Assembly (NCBI GenBank): GCA_910588185.1
Contig: CAJUQR010000010.1
Location: 1 to 44,130 of the forward strand
Reading direction: 5' to 3'
Length of the DNA stretch: 44,130 nt
Origin: an uncultured Peptostreptococcaceae bacterium
GTDB lineage: Bacteria > Bacillota > Clostridia > Peptostreptococcales > Anaerovoracaceae
Each line of letters opens with the position of its first letter. Position 1 is the first letter of the stretch. Below are positions 9,328 through 17,618 of the stretch, piece after piece. Position numbers and translations under genes: made by a program. The notes beneath the pieces are model-generated. The model saw only the letters and a program-made list of their open reading frames with translations. It ran no database searches and had not been told where the DNA came from.

Positions 9328-10290
9328 ATGAAAAGAATAGGAATACTTACCAGCGGGGGAGATTCACCTGGCATGAATGCTGCAATAAGAGCAGTTGTCA
9401 GGTGCGGAATAGATGCAGGTCTTGAAGTCTGGGGAATTGAACGAGGATACGAGGGATTGCTTGACGGAGAGATAAAGCGTATGGACAGAAGTTCTGTAGG
9501 CGATATATTGCATAGAGGAGGAACTGTACTTAAGACAGCCAGAAGTGAGAGGTTCATGGAAGCAAGCTGGATAGATAAAGGCGCTCAGATGCTTAGAACC
9601 TTTGAAATTGAAGGATTAGTGGTTATAGGAGGAGATGGTTCCCTTAAGGGAGGACTCGAGCTCGCTAAGAGAGGAATCAAGGTTATGGGGCTTCCCGGAA
9701 CTATAGATAATGATCTTGGATATACAGATTTTACTATAGGGTTTGATACTGCGGTTACTACAGTTTTGGATGCTGTAGGCAAGATAAGAGATACATCTTC
9801 TGCTCACGATAGAACTACGGTGATAGAAGTCATGGGAAGACATTGCGGAGATATAGCTTTGTTTGCAGCTGTTGCAGGAGGTGCAGAATGTGCTCTTGTT
9901 CCGGAGGAGCCTGAGGATATAAATAAAGTATGCCGAAAAATAATCGAAGGAAGTAATAGAGGAAAATTACATAGCATAGTGATAAAGGCTGAGGGAACGT
10001 CTACTCCAAGCGATAAACTTACTAAAATCATAGAAGAAAGAACAGGAAAAGAAACAAAGCTTGTGGTGCTTTCTTATTTGCAGAGAGGCGGCAGTCCGAC
10101 TTTAAATGACAGAATGCTTGCAACATTATGCGGTGCGAAAGCGGTAGAATTGCTTAGAGAAGAGTCTGAAAGCAAGGCGATAGGTACTTGCAGCGGACAA
10201 ATTGTTGCATATGATCTTGAGGAAGCGCTTAAAATGCCTCGTCGTTTCGATAGCAATTTGTATGATTTGGTAGATGTGCTAAGCAAATAG
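9328..10290 (+). CDS. pfkA: ATP-dependent 6-phosphofructokinase
   Basis: The 320-aa enzyme phosphorylates fructose 6-phosphate to the 1,6-bisphosphate in glycolysis. Visible motifs are TSGGDSPGMN (residues 8-16), IGGDGS with G104, the residue typical of ATP- rather than pyrophosphate-dependent enzymes, and PGTIDND with catalytic D127. The length matches the bacterial short form. AGGAGG precedes ATG 9328. It is probably co-transcribed with dnaE and with the flavodoxin-like gene 16 nt downstream. Confidence 0.97.
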   Translation: MKRIGILTSGGDSPGMNAAIRAVVRCGIDAGLEVWGIERGYEGLLDGEIKRMDRSSVGDILHRGGTVLKTARSERFMEASWIDKGAQMLRTFEIEGLVVIGGDGSLKGGLELAKRGIKVMGLPGTIDNDLGYTDFTIGFDTAVTTVLDAVGKIRDTSSAHDRTTVIEVMGRHCGDIALFAAVAGGAECALVPEEPEDINKVCRKIIEGSNRGKLHSIVIKAEGTSTPSDKLTKIIEERTGKETKLVVLSYLQRGGSPTLNDRMLATLCGAKAVELLREESESKAIGTCSGQIVAYDLEEALKMPRRFDSNLYDLVDVLSK

Positions 10291-10306
10291 ATAGGATATA
10301 AAAGAC

Positions 10307-10834
10307 ATGGAAAGAACAGTAGTAATATATAAAAGCAAAAATGGTTCAACGGAAAAATATGCAAATTGGATAGGAGAGGAATTGGAGTGTCCGGTTTTTA
10401 AGGCAGAAGATTTTTCTAAGAAAGACTTTGAATACTATGATAATATAATCTTCGGAGGCTGGGTTCATGCCGGAGGAGTAATGGGTTTTGATCTGATAAA
10501 AAAGAATATGCGCAGACTTGAAGGCAAGAAAATTGTTGTATTTGCTGTTGGCTTGAATGTTATGGGCACTGAGGCGAGGATGCAGCTTCGAGAAATAAAT
10601 TTTGACAAAAAACGTGTAAAAGGAATGACTTGTTACTACTGTCCGGGAGCTTATGATCCATCCGCTGTAAAAGGTATCGATGCAGGTTTGATGAAAATGA
10701 TGATGAAGATGCTTGAAAGCAAAAAGCCTGAAGAAGTTACAGAAGATGATAAGATTCTTCTGACAGCGGTTAAAGAAGGCACAGATATGGTAGATAAGAA
10801 ATATATAGAGCCTATAGTGAACAAATTTAGATAG
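10307..10834 (+). CDS. Flavodoxin-domain protein (HemG/protoporphyrinogen-oxidase-like)
   Basis: The 175-aa cytosolic protein has a flavodoxin fold. The FMN phosphate loop is visible as YKSKNGSTEKYA near the N-terminus, followed by DNIIFGGWVHAGG, the second FMN-contact region. The C-terminal half contains CYYCPGAYD and a Met-rich helix. Similar clostridial proteins are annotated flavodoxin or protoporphyrinogen IX dehydrogenase-like, but no heme genes are nearby, so a general redox role is as likely. No good ribosome binding site is obvious, so translational coupling to pfkA is possible. It is the last gene before a strong terminator. Confidence 0.75.
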   Translation: MERTVVIYKSKNGSTEKYANWIGEELECPVFKAEDFSKKDFEYYDNIIFGGWVHAGGVMGFDLIKKNMRRLEGKKIVVFAVGLNVMGTEARMQLREINFDKKRVKGMTCYYCPGAYDPSAVKGIDAGLMKMMMKMLESKKPEEVTEDDKILLTAVKEGTDMVDKKYIEPIVNKFR

Positions 10835-10838
10835 AAGA

Positions 10839-10870
10839 AAAGCCGGAAAACAGTTAAGTTTTCCGGCTTT
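10839..10870. terminator. Bidirectional terminator between the flavodoxin gene and dinB
   Basis: A 13-bp perfect stem (AAAGCCGGAAAAC with GTTTTCCGGCTTT) and a 6-nt loop sit between convergent genes. Confidence 0.92.
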
Positions 10871-10910
10871 GTGCTTAAATATATATTGGCTGTTAAATAG
10901 TATCAAAGAT

Positions 10911-12158
10911 TTATTTTTTTCCCGCAGGTCCGTCACCCGTATCTTTTATGGTGATTCCCAGGTCATTTGATATTACGGAGGCGAAGCCTATTGCATTGCT
11001 GCCGTATTTTTTACGGACTGCGTCCATTGTAAATTCGACTTTTTCTAAGCGTTCTTTTTCTTCTATGTTGCTGTCAAATAGGGAAAGCTGTTCATTGCCC
11101 ATTTCATCAGTTAGATTGATACCGGTTATGGTAAGCATTCTTATAGGATAACCTTTGCGCCATGAGCGATTTATTATTTCAGTTGCAGCTTTTGCGATTT
11201 CTTCTGCCAGCCATGTAGGTGATGAGAGCTGTGTCTGGCGCGAGATTACTTTAAAGTAGGGGTCTTTAATATCTACTTTTACTCCATAGGCTTTTAGACC
11301 ATATTTTCGAAGTCTGCCTGCAACCGTGTCTGAAAGCCCTTTCACTGCTATTGCAATATCGTCTGCTGTAGACAAATCTCTTCTAAAAGTTATACCGTTT
11401 CCCACGGATTTAATAGGTTCTTTATCTGTATAAAGAGATACAGGATCATCGTCTATGCCGTTGGCGTGTTCCCATATAATTAGCCCTTGTTTGCCAAAAA
11501 GCCCAGTGAGAAATTCTTTCTTAGCATTGGCTATATCACCTATGGTGAGTATTCCTGACTGTTTTAATTTATCTCTTGTTGCTCTTCCTACTCCGAATAG
11601 TTCCCCTGCCGGAAGCGGCCACAACAGCTCCTTATAATTTTCTCTGGTGATTTCTGTTGTGGCATCAGGTTTTTTATATTCACTTCCCATTTTTGCAAAA
11701 GTCTTGTTAAAGGAAACTCCTGCGGATAGAGTTAGACCGAGTTCTGATTTTACAGTTTCTCTTATAGTGTCTGCAATTTGTCTGCCGGTTCCGAATAGAC
11801 TTTGGCTGGCAGTCACGTCAAGCCAAGATTCGTCTATACTAAAGGCTTCAACCATATCCGTAAATCGCTGATAGATTTTATTGATGAGACCACAGTAATA
11901 TCGATATTTAGACATATGGGGTCTAACTAGACATAAATCCGGACATTTTTGTTTCGCTTTCCATATGGTTTCAGCAGTTACAACGCCATATTGTTTTGCC
12001 AGTTGATTTTTTGCCAATATAATACCGTGACGATTATCAGGGTCACCGCTTACAGCCATAGGCTTATCTCTGAGTTCAGGATGTTCAAGAAGTTCCACAG
12101 AAGCATAGAATCCGTTCATATCGCAGTGAAGAATCACTCTGTCTTTTGTTTTAATCAT
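10911..12158 (-). CDS. dinB: Y-family DNA polymerase IV
   Basis: The 415-aa enzyme performs error-prone translesion synthesis. Motifs are ILHCDMNGFYASVE (metal-binding Asp and steric-gate region), FSIDESWLDVT (catalytic Asp-Glu), a helix-hairpin-helix thumb, and the little-finger domain. The open frame extends to 12218, but the start is placed at 12158 because AAAGG precedes it and because a promoter -10 (12183-12188) lies inside the longer version. No canonical Firmicutes LexA box (CGAAC...GTTC) is seen upstream, so SOS control is not evident. Confidence 0.93.
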   Translation of the reverse strand: MIKTKDRVILHCDMNGFYASVELLEHPELRDKPMAVSGDPDNRHGIILAKNQLAKQYGVVTAETIWKAKQKCPDLCLVRPHMSKYRYYCGLINKIYQRFTDMVEAFSIDESWLDVTASQSLFGTGRQIADTIRETVKSELGLTLSAGVSFNKTFAKMGSEYKKPDATTEITRENYKELLWPLPAGELFGVGRATRDKLKQSGILTIGDIANAKKEFLTGLFGKQGLIIWEHANGIDDDPVSLYTDKEPIKSVGNGITFRRDLSTADDIAIAVKGLSDTVAGRLRKYGLKAYGVKVDIKDPYFKVISRQTQLSSPTWLAEEIAKAATEIINRSWRKGYPIRMLTITGINLTDEMGNEQLSLFDSNIEEKERLEKVEFTMDAVRKKYGSNAIGFASVISNDLGITIKDTGDGPAGKK

Positions 12159-12182
12159 ATTAAAACCTTTCTGTCCCACTAA

Positions 12183-12212
12183 ATTATAGCATGTGTACGA
12201 TTGAAAATGCAA
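12183..12212 (-). promoter_or_regulatory. Extended -10 promoter of dinB
   Basis: On the minus strand TTGCAT (12207-12212), 18 nt, then TATAAT (12183-12188) preceded by TG one base away (extended -10). Its position rules out the upstream alternative start. Confidence 0.7.
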
Positions 12213-12252
12213 AGCCATTATATGTATTTTATGTGAAAGAACAGGCCTTTTC

Positions 12253-12282
12253 TTGACTTGTCGTGTATTTTCAAGGTATAAT
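12253..12282 (+). promoter_or_regulatory. Sigma-A promoter of the DUF308/FAD oxidoreductase operon
   Basis: TTGACT (12253-12258), 18-nt spacer, TATAAT (12277-12282), followed by GGAGGT 6 nt before ATG 12306. Confidence 0.8.
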
Positions 12283-12305
12283 GTAAAAGTATTTGGAGGT
12301 AATAC

Positions 12306-13040
12306 ATGAGAACTTTAAATATGTTAATGGGCGTTTTGCTGATAATCGCCGGAATTTTTATGATAGCTAGCGAGGGAATAACGTTCCTTTCAGTTGCCTT
12401 TGTGATAGGGTTGCTTTTTATAGTTGCAGGTGCTGTTGAGGTTATTTCGTGTAATAATTATAGAGTGGACGAAGGGGACAAGTCCTGGGTTCTTATAGAT
12501 GGACTTATAATGTTTGCACTTGGAGTCCTTATAATCTTCAATAAACTTGCGGCCGATGCAGTAGTTCCTTTAGTACTGGGATTCTGGGTTTTGACTTCAG
12601 GAGTAGGCAATATGGTAAGAGGCCTTTCAAGAAGAGAAGAGAAAGATTCATATTTTTATGGATATTTGATCATAGGTTTACTGAATATAATCGTTGGTTT
12701 ATACATGTTCTTTAATAATGATTTGCTCATGTTGTCGGTCAGCGTACAGGTAGGCTTATGTATATTGGCACAAGGTGTTAATGCGTTTATGGTAGGTTCT
12801 ACTATAATCGTGTTTAAATCAGATTTTCTTAAGACTAAGGACGAGATTCTTGCACAGGCAGTAGAAGACGCAGAGAGAGCACAGGAAGCTGTCAAAGAAG
12901 CTATCAAGTTTGTTAAGGAAGCCAAGGCTATAGTCAAGGAGATAGAAGAGACTCCTGAAGAGCTTTTGGATGCATCCCTTGCACCTAAACCTGGTGAAGA
13001 AGTTGAGATTACGTCGGTAATTGTTGAAGAAGAGGAATAA
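12306..13040 (+). CDS. DUF308 (HdeD-like) membrane protein with charged C-terminal tail
   Basis: The 244-aa product starts with six hydrophobic helices (to about residue 170) containing the repeated GxxxIxxG pattern of the HdeD/DUF308 family. In Escherichia coli HdeD is linked to acid resistance, but the biochemical role of the family is unknown. Residues ~175-230 are an Ala/Glu/Lys-rich helix likely to form a coiled coil in the cytoplasm. GGAGGT precedes ATG 12306. It heads an operon, with the next gene beginning 11 nt after the stop. Confidence 0.8.
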   Translation: MRTLNMLMGVLLIIAGIFMIASEGITFLSVAFVIGLLFIVAGAVEVISCNNYRVDEGDKSWVLIDGLIMFALGVLIIFNKLAADAVVPLVLGFWVLTSGVGNMVRGLSRREEKDSYFYGYLIIGLLNIIVGLYMFFNNDLLMLSVSVQVGLCILAQGVNAFMVGSTIIVFKSDFLKTKDEILAQAVEDAERAQEAVKEAIKFVKEAKAIVKEIEETPEELLDASLAPKPGEEVEITSVIVEEEE

Positions 13041-13051
13041 AAGAATAGAGT

Positions 13052-14278
13052 ATGGAGAGATATTTTGACGTTGCTATAGTCGGTGCAGGGCCTTCTGGGC
13101 TGACTGCTGCTATAACCGTGAAACTTGCCAAGCCGAAGGCTAAAGTAATCGTGCTGGAGAAAAAAGATGTGCCGGCAAAGAAACTAAGCGCTTCCGGAAA
13201 TGGAAGAGGCAATTTGTCAAATAAATGTTGTGAAGACTTGGAACAAGTTCTGAGTTTTTTCTCGGAATCCGGTATAGCTGTTAGGACTGACGAAGAGGGT
13301 CGAATCTATCCTTACTCTGAAGAAGCAGCTTCTGTATCTGAGGCTCTTGTAAGAAGAGCTGCAGGTTTGGGAGTGGAGCTGTTTATAAATAGTGAAGTAA
13401 AAGGTGTGGAAGCAGACTCAAAGTCAGGCTTCCGCATTTTTGTTTGTGACAATGAGACTTTGTCAAATTATCAAATTGAGGCTGAAAAAGTCCTTATTGC
13501 TACAGGGGGAAAGTCTTTTGCCGTATATGGTTCATCAGGAGATGGATATAATTTTGCTAAGAAGTTAGGACACAGCGTTACGCCGCTTGTTCCGGCGTTA
13601 ACCGGAATTGAGATAGAGGAAGATATAAGTAAGCTTAAAGGAGTAAGAGTTAAGGCATCGGTTTCGTTTTTTGAAAAGGAAAAGCTTGTATTCAGGGAAG
13701 AAGGTGAAGTTCAATTCAGAGAAGATTCACTTTCGGGAATATGTATTATGAATATGTCTTCTCGTATGCCTGTAGGCAGATTTGGAGCAGACAAGAATAT
13801 CTTCGATAATTGTATTATTTCTATAGATTTTGTTCCGGATTATGAATATAGAGAACTTTTGGAATTTTTGACAGTAAAAGGACGTATGGCACAAATAACT
13901 GCTGTGGATTTTTTGACTACTTTGGTAAAGAAGCCCCTTGCCGCCGAGTTGCTTAAGAGAGCTGGTATTGAGTCTGAATGCTCTGTATGTGGGCTTAATG
14001 AGGCTTGGATAAAAAGACTGGCTAAGGAATTAAAGGATTTCAGATTAAAGCCTTGTGGACGAAAGGGTTGGAAAGAGGCTCAAGTGACTAAAGGAGGGGT
14101 GAGCTTATCTGAAATATGTTCATGTACTATGGAATCTTTGATTGTTCATGGGCTGTATTTTGCCGGGGAGGTTTTAGATTATGACGGACCATGCGGCGGA
14201 TATAATTTGAATAATGCATGGGTTACAGGTATTAAAGCCGGAAGAGCAATGGCAGAGGAAGGAAATAATGATGTATAG
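13052..14278 (+). CDS. FAD-dependent oxidoreductase, HI0933/BaiN-like family
   Basis: The 408-aa flavoprotein has an N-terminal Rossmann motif GAGPSG (residues 11-16), then KKLSASGNGRGNLSN, the signature of the HI0933/YhiN family. The C-terminus has GLYFAGEVLDYDGPCGGYNLNNAWVTG, the FAD-closing motif. Members are annotated as aminoacetone oxidase-like or BaiN-like; the substrate is not established. The ribosome binding site is weak. The stop overlaps the start of the next flavoprotein, implying coupled translation. Confidence 0.9.
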   Translation: MERYFDVAIVGAGPSGLTAAITVKLAKPKAKVIVLEKKDVPAKKLSASGNGRGNLSNKCCEDLEQVLSFFSESGIAVRTDEEGRIYPYSEEAASVSEALVRRAAGLGVELFINSEVKGVEADSKSGFRIFVCDNETLSNYQIEAEKVLIATGGKSFAVYGSSGDGYNFAKKLGHSVTPLVPALTGIEIEEDISKLKGVRVKASVSFFEKEKLVFREEGEVQFREDSLSGICIMNMSSRMPVGRFGADKNIFDNCIISIDFVPDYEYRELLEFLTVKGRMAQITAVDFLTTLVKKPLAAELLKRAGIESECSVCGLNEAWIKRLAKELKDFRLKPCGRKGWKEAQVTKGGVSLSEICSCTMESLIVHGLYFAGEVLDYDGPCGGYNLNNAWVTGIKAGRAMAEEGNNDV

Positions 14279-15818
14279 AATCCATCAGATAAAACTTGAT
14301 TTAGCAGATTCAAAAGAAAAAATCCCTGAAAAGATTTTGAAAAAAATCGGAATCAGGGATTTGTCTATAAAAGAGTGGCATATAGTGAAAGAATCTATCG
14401 ATGCCAGAGATAAAGCGAACATAAAATGGATATATTCTGTTGATTTTATTGCCAATAAAAAATTGAAGCTTGAGGAGGCGCCGATTATAGAATATAGACT
14501 TCCTGAAGTTGATTGGAATTTGCTGTCTGATAGGAAAAAGCCTATTGTTGTAGGTTTTGGTCCGGCAGGTATCTTCGCCGCTTTAATTTTGGCACAAGCA
14601 GGACTCAATCCAATTGTAATAGAGCGTGGAAAAGAAGTAGAAAAGCGTGCACATGATGTGGAAAATTTTTGGAATAATAACGTGCTTAATACTGAGTCAA
14701 ATGTTCAGTTTGGGGAAGGCGGTGCAGGAGCTTTTTCTGACGGTAAGCTTACTACCGGCATAAAGGATGTCAGAATTAAGAAAGTGCTTGAAGAACTGGT
14801 GAGATTTGGGGCACCGTCTGAAATTTTATACAAACAAAAACCTCACATAGGTACAGATATGCTCATGATTGTGGTAAAAAATTTGAGAGAAGAAATAATA
14901 CGTCTGGGCGGTCAGATTATATTTGAGACTAAGATGACAGATATTATAGTCAGTGAGGGAAAAATTAAAGGACTGGTATGCGAGAAAAATAAGGAGCAAA
15001 GTACATATTTTTGCAGTCATGTGATTCTTGCACCGGGCCATAGCGCAAGGGATACATTTGAGCAGCTTAATGATATTGGAATCAAAATGGAACAGAAGCC
15101 GTTTTCTATAGGTGTCAGAATTGAGCATCCTCAGGAGCTGGTAGATATAGCTCAATATGGGGGTCCTCATGGAGATATTGGTCTGCCTCCTGCGGAGTAT
15201 AAACTTAGCCATAGATGTAAGGGTGATAGTGATGTTGATGGTAGGGGTGTTTATACTTTTTGTATGTGTCCAGGAGGGCAGGTAATAACAGCTTCTTCAC
15301 AGGAAAAAGGTGTAGTAGTTAACGGAATGAGTTTACATGCTCGTAACAGCGGCTGGGCTAACAGTGCGCTTCTTTGTGATGTACGGACGGAGGATTTTGG
15401 CAGCAGCGATGTTCTTGCTGGAGTACGATTCCAAGAAAAATATGAACATAAGGCCTACCTGCAAGCAGGCGGCCGCTACGCGCCGCCTGCTTGCACATGG
15501 GGCGCATTGAGAGACGGCAAGGCGCCCCATGTGGAAGGCTGCCTGCCGGAGTTTGCTGTGGCAGCCTTCAGGCAGGTCATGCCTGAACTAGGTAAAAAGC
15601 TTAAAGGCTTTGATGCAGATGATGCAAAGGTGTATGCGGTAGAAACGAGAAGTTCGTCTCCCGTTAGGATCCTCAGAGAAAAGAACGGACAGAGTGTTTC
15701 GGTTTTGGGACTTTACCCATGCGGTGAGGGAGCAGGATATGCGGGCGGCATTACATCTGCCGCTGTAGATGGTATTAAAATGGCAGAAGCTTTAATATGT
15801 GATATGCAAGGAAAGTAG
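14271..15818 (+). CDS. FAD-dependent dehydrogenase (COG2509 type) with palindromic GC-rich insert
   Basis: The 515-aa protein is encoded from ATG 14271 (or the adjacent ATG 14268); AGGAAGG lies just upstream and the start overlaps the preceding gene's stop. The dinucleotide motif GFGPAG is near residue 95, followed by VIERGKEVEKR, FGEGGAGAFSDGKL, FCMCPGGQV and the C-terminal VETRSSSPVRI and GEGAGYAGGI motifs typical of this uncharacterised flavoprotein family. Between GGRYAPP and LPEF the family's usual segment is replaced by a short stretch encoded by three consecutive perfect palindromes with about 67% GC. The frame is intact. Confidence 0.88.
   Translation: MYRIHQIKLDLADSKEKIPEKILKKIGIRDLSIKEWHIVKESIDARDKANIKWIYSVDFIANKKLKLEEAPIIEYRLPEVDWNLLSDRKKPIVVGFGPAGIFAALILAQAGLNPIVIERGKEVEKRAHDVENFWNNNVLNTESNVQFGEGGAGAFSDGKLTTGIKDVRIKKVLEELVRFGAPSEILYKQKPHIGTDMLMIVVKNLREEIIRLGGQIIFETKMTDIIVSEGKIKGLVCEKNKEQSTYFCSHVILAPGHSARDTFEQLNDIGIKMEQKPFSIGVRIEHPQELVDIAQYGGPHGDIGLPPAEYKLSHRCKGDSDVDGRGVYTFCMCPGGQVITASSQEKGVVVNGMSLHARNSGWANSALLCDVRTEDFGSSDVLAGVRFQEKYEHKAYLQAGGRYAPPACTWGALRDGKAPHVEGCLPEFAVAAFRQVMPELGKKLKGFDADDAKVYAVETRSSSPVRILREKNGQSVSVLGLYPCGEGAGYAGGITSAAVDGIKMAEALICDMQGK
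15460..15569 (+). repeat. Three consecutive perfect palindromes inside a CDS
   Basis: Arms: 14 bp (15460-15473 with 15482-15495), 12 bp (15494-15505 with 15522-15533) and 10 bp (15534-15543 with 15560-15569). All are perfect. By hand count 80 of 120 bases at 15456-15575 are G or C, while flanking DNA is AT-rich. Confidence 0.95.
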
Positions 15819-15862
15819 AGGAGCTTATCCGGTTTCGTATTCTGTTAACTTAATAAAAATCT

Positions 15863-15905
15863 AAAGACACTAGGGGTTTATCAACGCTGCACCACTAGTG
15901 TCTTT
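15863..15905 (+). terminator. Putative terminator of the FAD oxidoreductase operon
   Basis: An 11-bp stem (AAAGACACTAG with CTAGTGTCTTT) has a 21-nt loop. The trailing T-run is weak. A second 11-bp inverted repeat, GACCTGTTTTC/GAAAACAGGTC (15923-15958), follows and lacks a T-tract. Confidence 0.55.
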
Positions 15906-15973
15906 CAATTATTCGAGATTTTGACCTGTTTTCCTAGAAAAAAAGGAGAAAACAGGTCAGAACTCTTCGATTT

Positions 15974-16513
15974 TTATAATGCTGTTCCTTTTTTGGGAAC
16001 AAAGTATTTGCTCATATCATTTCGCTCATGTGCTAAAAGTGCAACTTTATTTTTTATTCCTCCGCCATAACCTGTTAAGCTGCCATTAGACCCTACAACT
16101 CTGTGACATGGGACAATAATGCAAATGGGATTCCAGCCAACTGCGCCTCCAACTGCTTGGCTGGACATTCTTTTAAGACCTCGCCTTTCAGCTATAATTT
16201 TTGATATGTCATTATAAGTTAATGTACTGCCAAAAGGAATAGAGTTCATTATATTTGAAACTTCTTCTCTGAATGGAGTTGAATTTTGCATCTTATATTT
16301 TGGAGTGAAATCCGGAGTTTTACCACTAAAATAAATATCTAACCATTTGCTCGTTTCTTTAAAAATAGGCAATTCTTTTTCCACGCAATCGACGATATGT
16401 TTTGAAGAGTCTTTTGAACCGACAAACCATAATCCTGTTAAATATTCTCCGTCGCTATTCATTAACATATCATCAAAATTATCAGGTGTTCTATATATCC
16501 ATTTGTAAACCAT
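15974..16513 (-). CDS. ogt: Methylated-DNA-protein-cysteine S-methyltransferase
   Basis: The 179-aa suicide repair protein transfers alkyl groups from O6-alkylguanine to its own cysteine. The acceptor motif IIVPCHRVVG places the active cysteine at residue 136. RMSSQAVGGAVGWNP upstream is the DNA-binding helix region. An N-terminal Ogt-like domain is present, and the length is typical. GGGAGG lies 8 nt before the start. It converges on the FAD oxidoreductase operon. A possible -10 TATAAT is at 16533-16538 (minus strand) with no clear -35. Confidence 0.95.
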   Translation of the reverse strand: MVYKWIYRTPDNFDDMLMNSDGEYLTGLWFVGSKDSSKHIVDCVEKELPIFKETSKWLDIYFSGKTPDFTPKYKMQNSTPFREEVSNIMNSIPFGSTLTYNDISKIIAERRGLKRMSSQAVGGAVGWNPICIIVPCHRVVGSNGSLTGYGGGIKNKVALLAHERNDMSKYFVPKKGTAL

Positions 16514-16601
16514 AAAAAGTACCTCCCAAGTTATTATAAACGCTTCATAAAAAGAATAAAAAGTATAGGTATCTATAATGTCTTCCTGTAATAATGATTA
16601 T

Positions 16602-16915
16602 ATCATAGCAGTGAGGATATGTTGCTATGATTCAATGATTGCTCCCTTGCGACGAAGTCGATATAATTAAATCTTAGCAATTATTATATCATAGCAGTGA
16701 GGATATGTTGCTATGATTCAATGATTGCTCCCTTGCGACGAAGTCGATATAATTAAATCTTAGCAATTATTATATCATAGCAGTGAGGATATGTTGCTAT
16801 GATTCAATGAACGCTTCCTTGCGACGAAGTCGATATAATTAAATCTTAGCAATTATTATATCATAGCAATGAGGATGTGTTGCTATGATTCAATGAACGC
16901 TTCCTTGCGGCAACG
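16602..16915 (+). repeat. Tandem 86-bp hairpin repeat array
   Basis: Three full 86-bp units (16602-16687, 16688-16773, 16774-16859) and a fourth diverging copy run into element copy B. Units 1 and 2 are identical, and unit 3 differs in a few bases around 16811. On the minus strand each unit can fold with outer arms TGCTATGAT/ATCATAGCA and an inner CGAC-TTC-GTCG hairpin. The unit matches the terminal module of the 5.2-kb and 17-kb elements. Confidence 0.95.
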
Positions 16916-17073
16916 CCGTAAATATAATTGTTCGTTCATTATACCATAATTGCGACATTTATGCCTCAGCAGCCGTAGCTGCTTGTACTTTCAGCACAGA
17001 AATTGTGGTTCAATATTCTCTCAAGCGCCAGAATTTTTGATTTTGCTAACGTCGTGAGGTTATTTTACCATAA
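16853..17073 (-). repeat. Modular hairpin repeat element, copy B (inverted)
   Basis: The reverse complement aligns along its length with 5195-5414, including the ATGGTA(T/A)AATAACCTCAC opening and the GCGTTCATTGAATCAT end. Several stems seen in copy A are broken here, for example the GCGGCA/TGCCGC hairpin, suggesting an older or decaying copy. Confidence 0.85.
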
Positions 17074-17257
17074 AAAACAATATTTTTTGCTGTTTTCGGA
17101 TATATTATTTAATAAAATTTTAATCATGTTTAAAAAATAATTCAGGAGAATGAGAGGAGAGATTATCCTGAATTTACTATTTGAACTGTTTGTAATCACC
17201 GGATTACTATGATATTTTGATATCAGCTCGAGGCCTTCAACTTTAGTTCAAAAAACA
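17074..17257. other. AT-rich gap with an inverted repeat and a doubtful 20-codon frame
   Basis: The main feature is a perfect 9-bp inverted repeat AATTCAGGA (17139-17147)/TCCTGAATT (17166-17174). A 20-codon hydrophobic frame (ATG 17150 to TGA 17212) overlaps it, but its AGGAG is only one base from the ATG, too close for normal initiation. No gene is supported. Confidence 0.3.
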
Positions 17258-17288
17258 AATATAGACACTCATAAAGAGTGTCTATATT
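17258..17288 (-). terminator. Terminator of tRNA-Arg
   Basis: A perfect 13-bp stem (AATATAGACACTC with GAGTGTCTATATT) and a 5-nt loop are followed on the minus strand by TTTGTTTTTTG. Confidence 0.9.
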
Positions 17289-17291
17289 GTT

Positions 17292-17368
17292 TGGTGCGCC
17301 ATGAGGGACTCGAACCCCCAACCTTCGCATTCGTAGTGCGCGACTCTATCCAATTGAGCTAATGGCGC
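17292..17368 (-). tRNA. tRNA-Arg (anticodon ACG)
   Basis: The minus strand reads a 77-nt cloverleaf with encoded CCA. The acceptor GCGCCAT pairs with ATGGCGC, the D arm is GCTC/GAGT, the anticodon loop is CTACGAA (anticodon ACG, wobble A probably edited to inosine), and the T loop is GGTTCGAGTCC. It has its own promoter and terminator. Confidence 0.97.
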
Positions 17369-17402
17369 AAATTGTATTGCAATGTACTTATTGTACCTAT
17401 AC

Positions 17403-17431
17403 AGTATATACAATTATGACGAAAAAGTCAA
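17403..17431 (-). promoter_or_regulatory. Sigma-A promoter of tRNA-Arg
   Basis: On the minus strand TTGACT (17426-17431), exactly 17 nt, TATACT (17403-17408), about 35 nt before the mature tRNA. Confidence 0.85.
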
Positions 17432-17559
17432 AGAAAAAATCATGCTAAGCAGAACTTTTGTAATTAAGTTATGACGGTAAGTATGGTTATAGTTCGGCAA
17501 TAATTTTAAACTTTGTGCGCATATATATTTTTCGAGGCAATTATGATTTTAAACTATTC

Positions 17560-17587
17560 TTGCTTTTTAGATGGAATATAGTATAAT
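17560..17587 (+). promoter_or_regulatory. Probable promoter of the QueG-like gene
   Basis: TTGCTT (17560-17565), 16 nt, TATAAT (17582-17587). It lies inside the longest open frame and so supports the downstream start at 17619. Confidence 0.6.
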
Positions 17588-17618
17588 TTTGTTAGGACAT
17601 TTTGAAGGGAGTCAAGTT

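Noticed and set aside
12159..12218. N-terminal 20-residue extension of dinB
   Set aside because: It contains the promoter -10 and lacks a ribosome site.
15923..15958. Second inverted repeat as a terminator of ogt
   Set aside because: The stem is good but neither strand has a following T-run.
16602..17073. Possible CRISPR array
   Set aside because: The period is 86 bp with whole units repeated and no variable spacers, and no cas genes are present.
17150..17212. 20-codon hydrophobic frame
   Set aside because: The Shine-Dalgarno is one base from the ATG, and the frame lies over an inverted repeat. A faint likeness to YqzL-type small proteins would need a frameshift.
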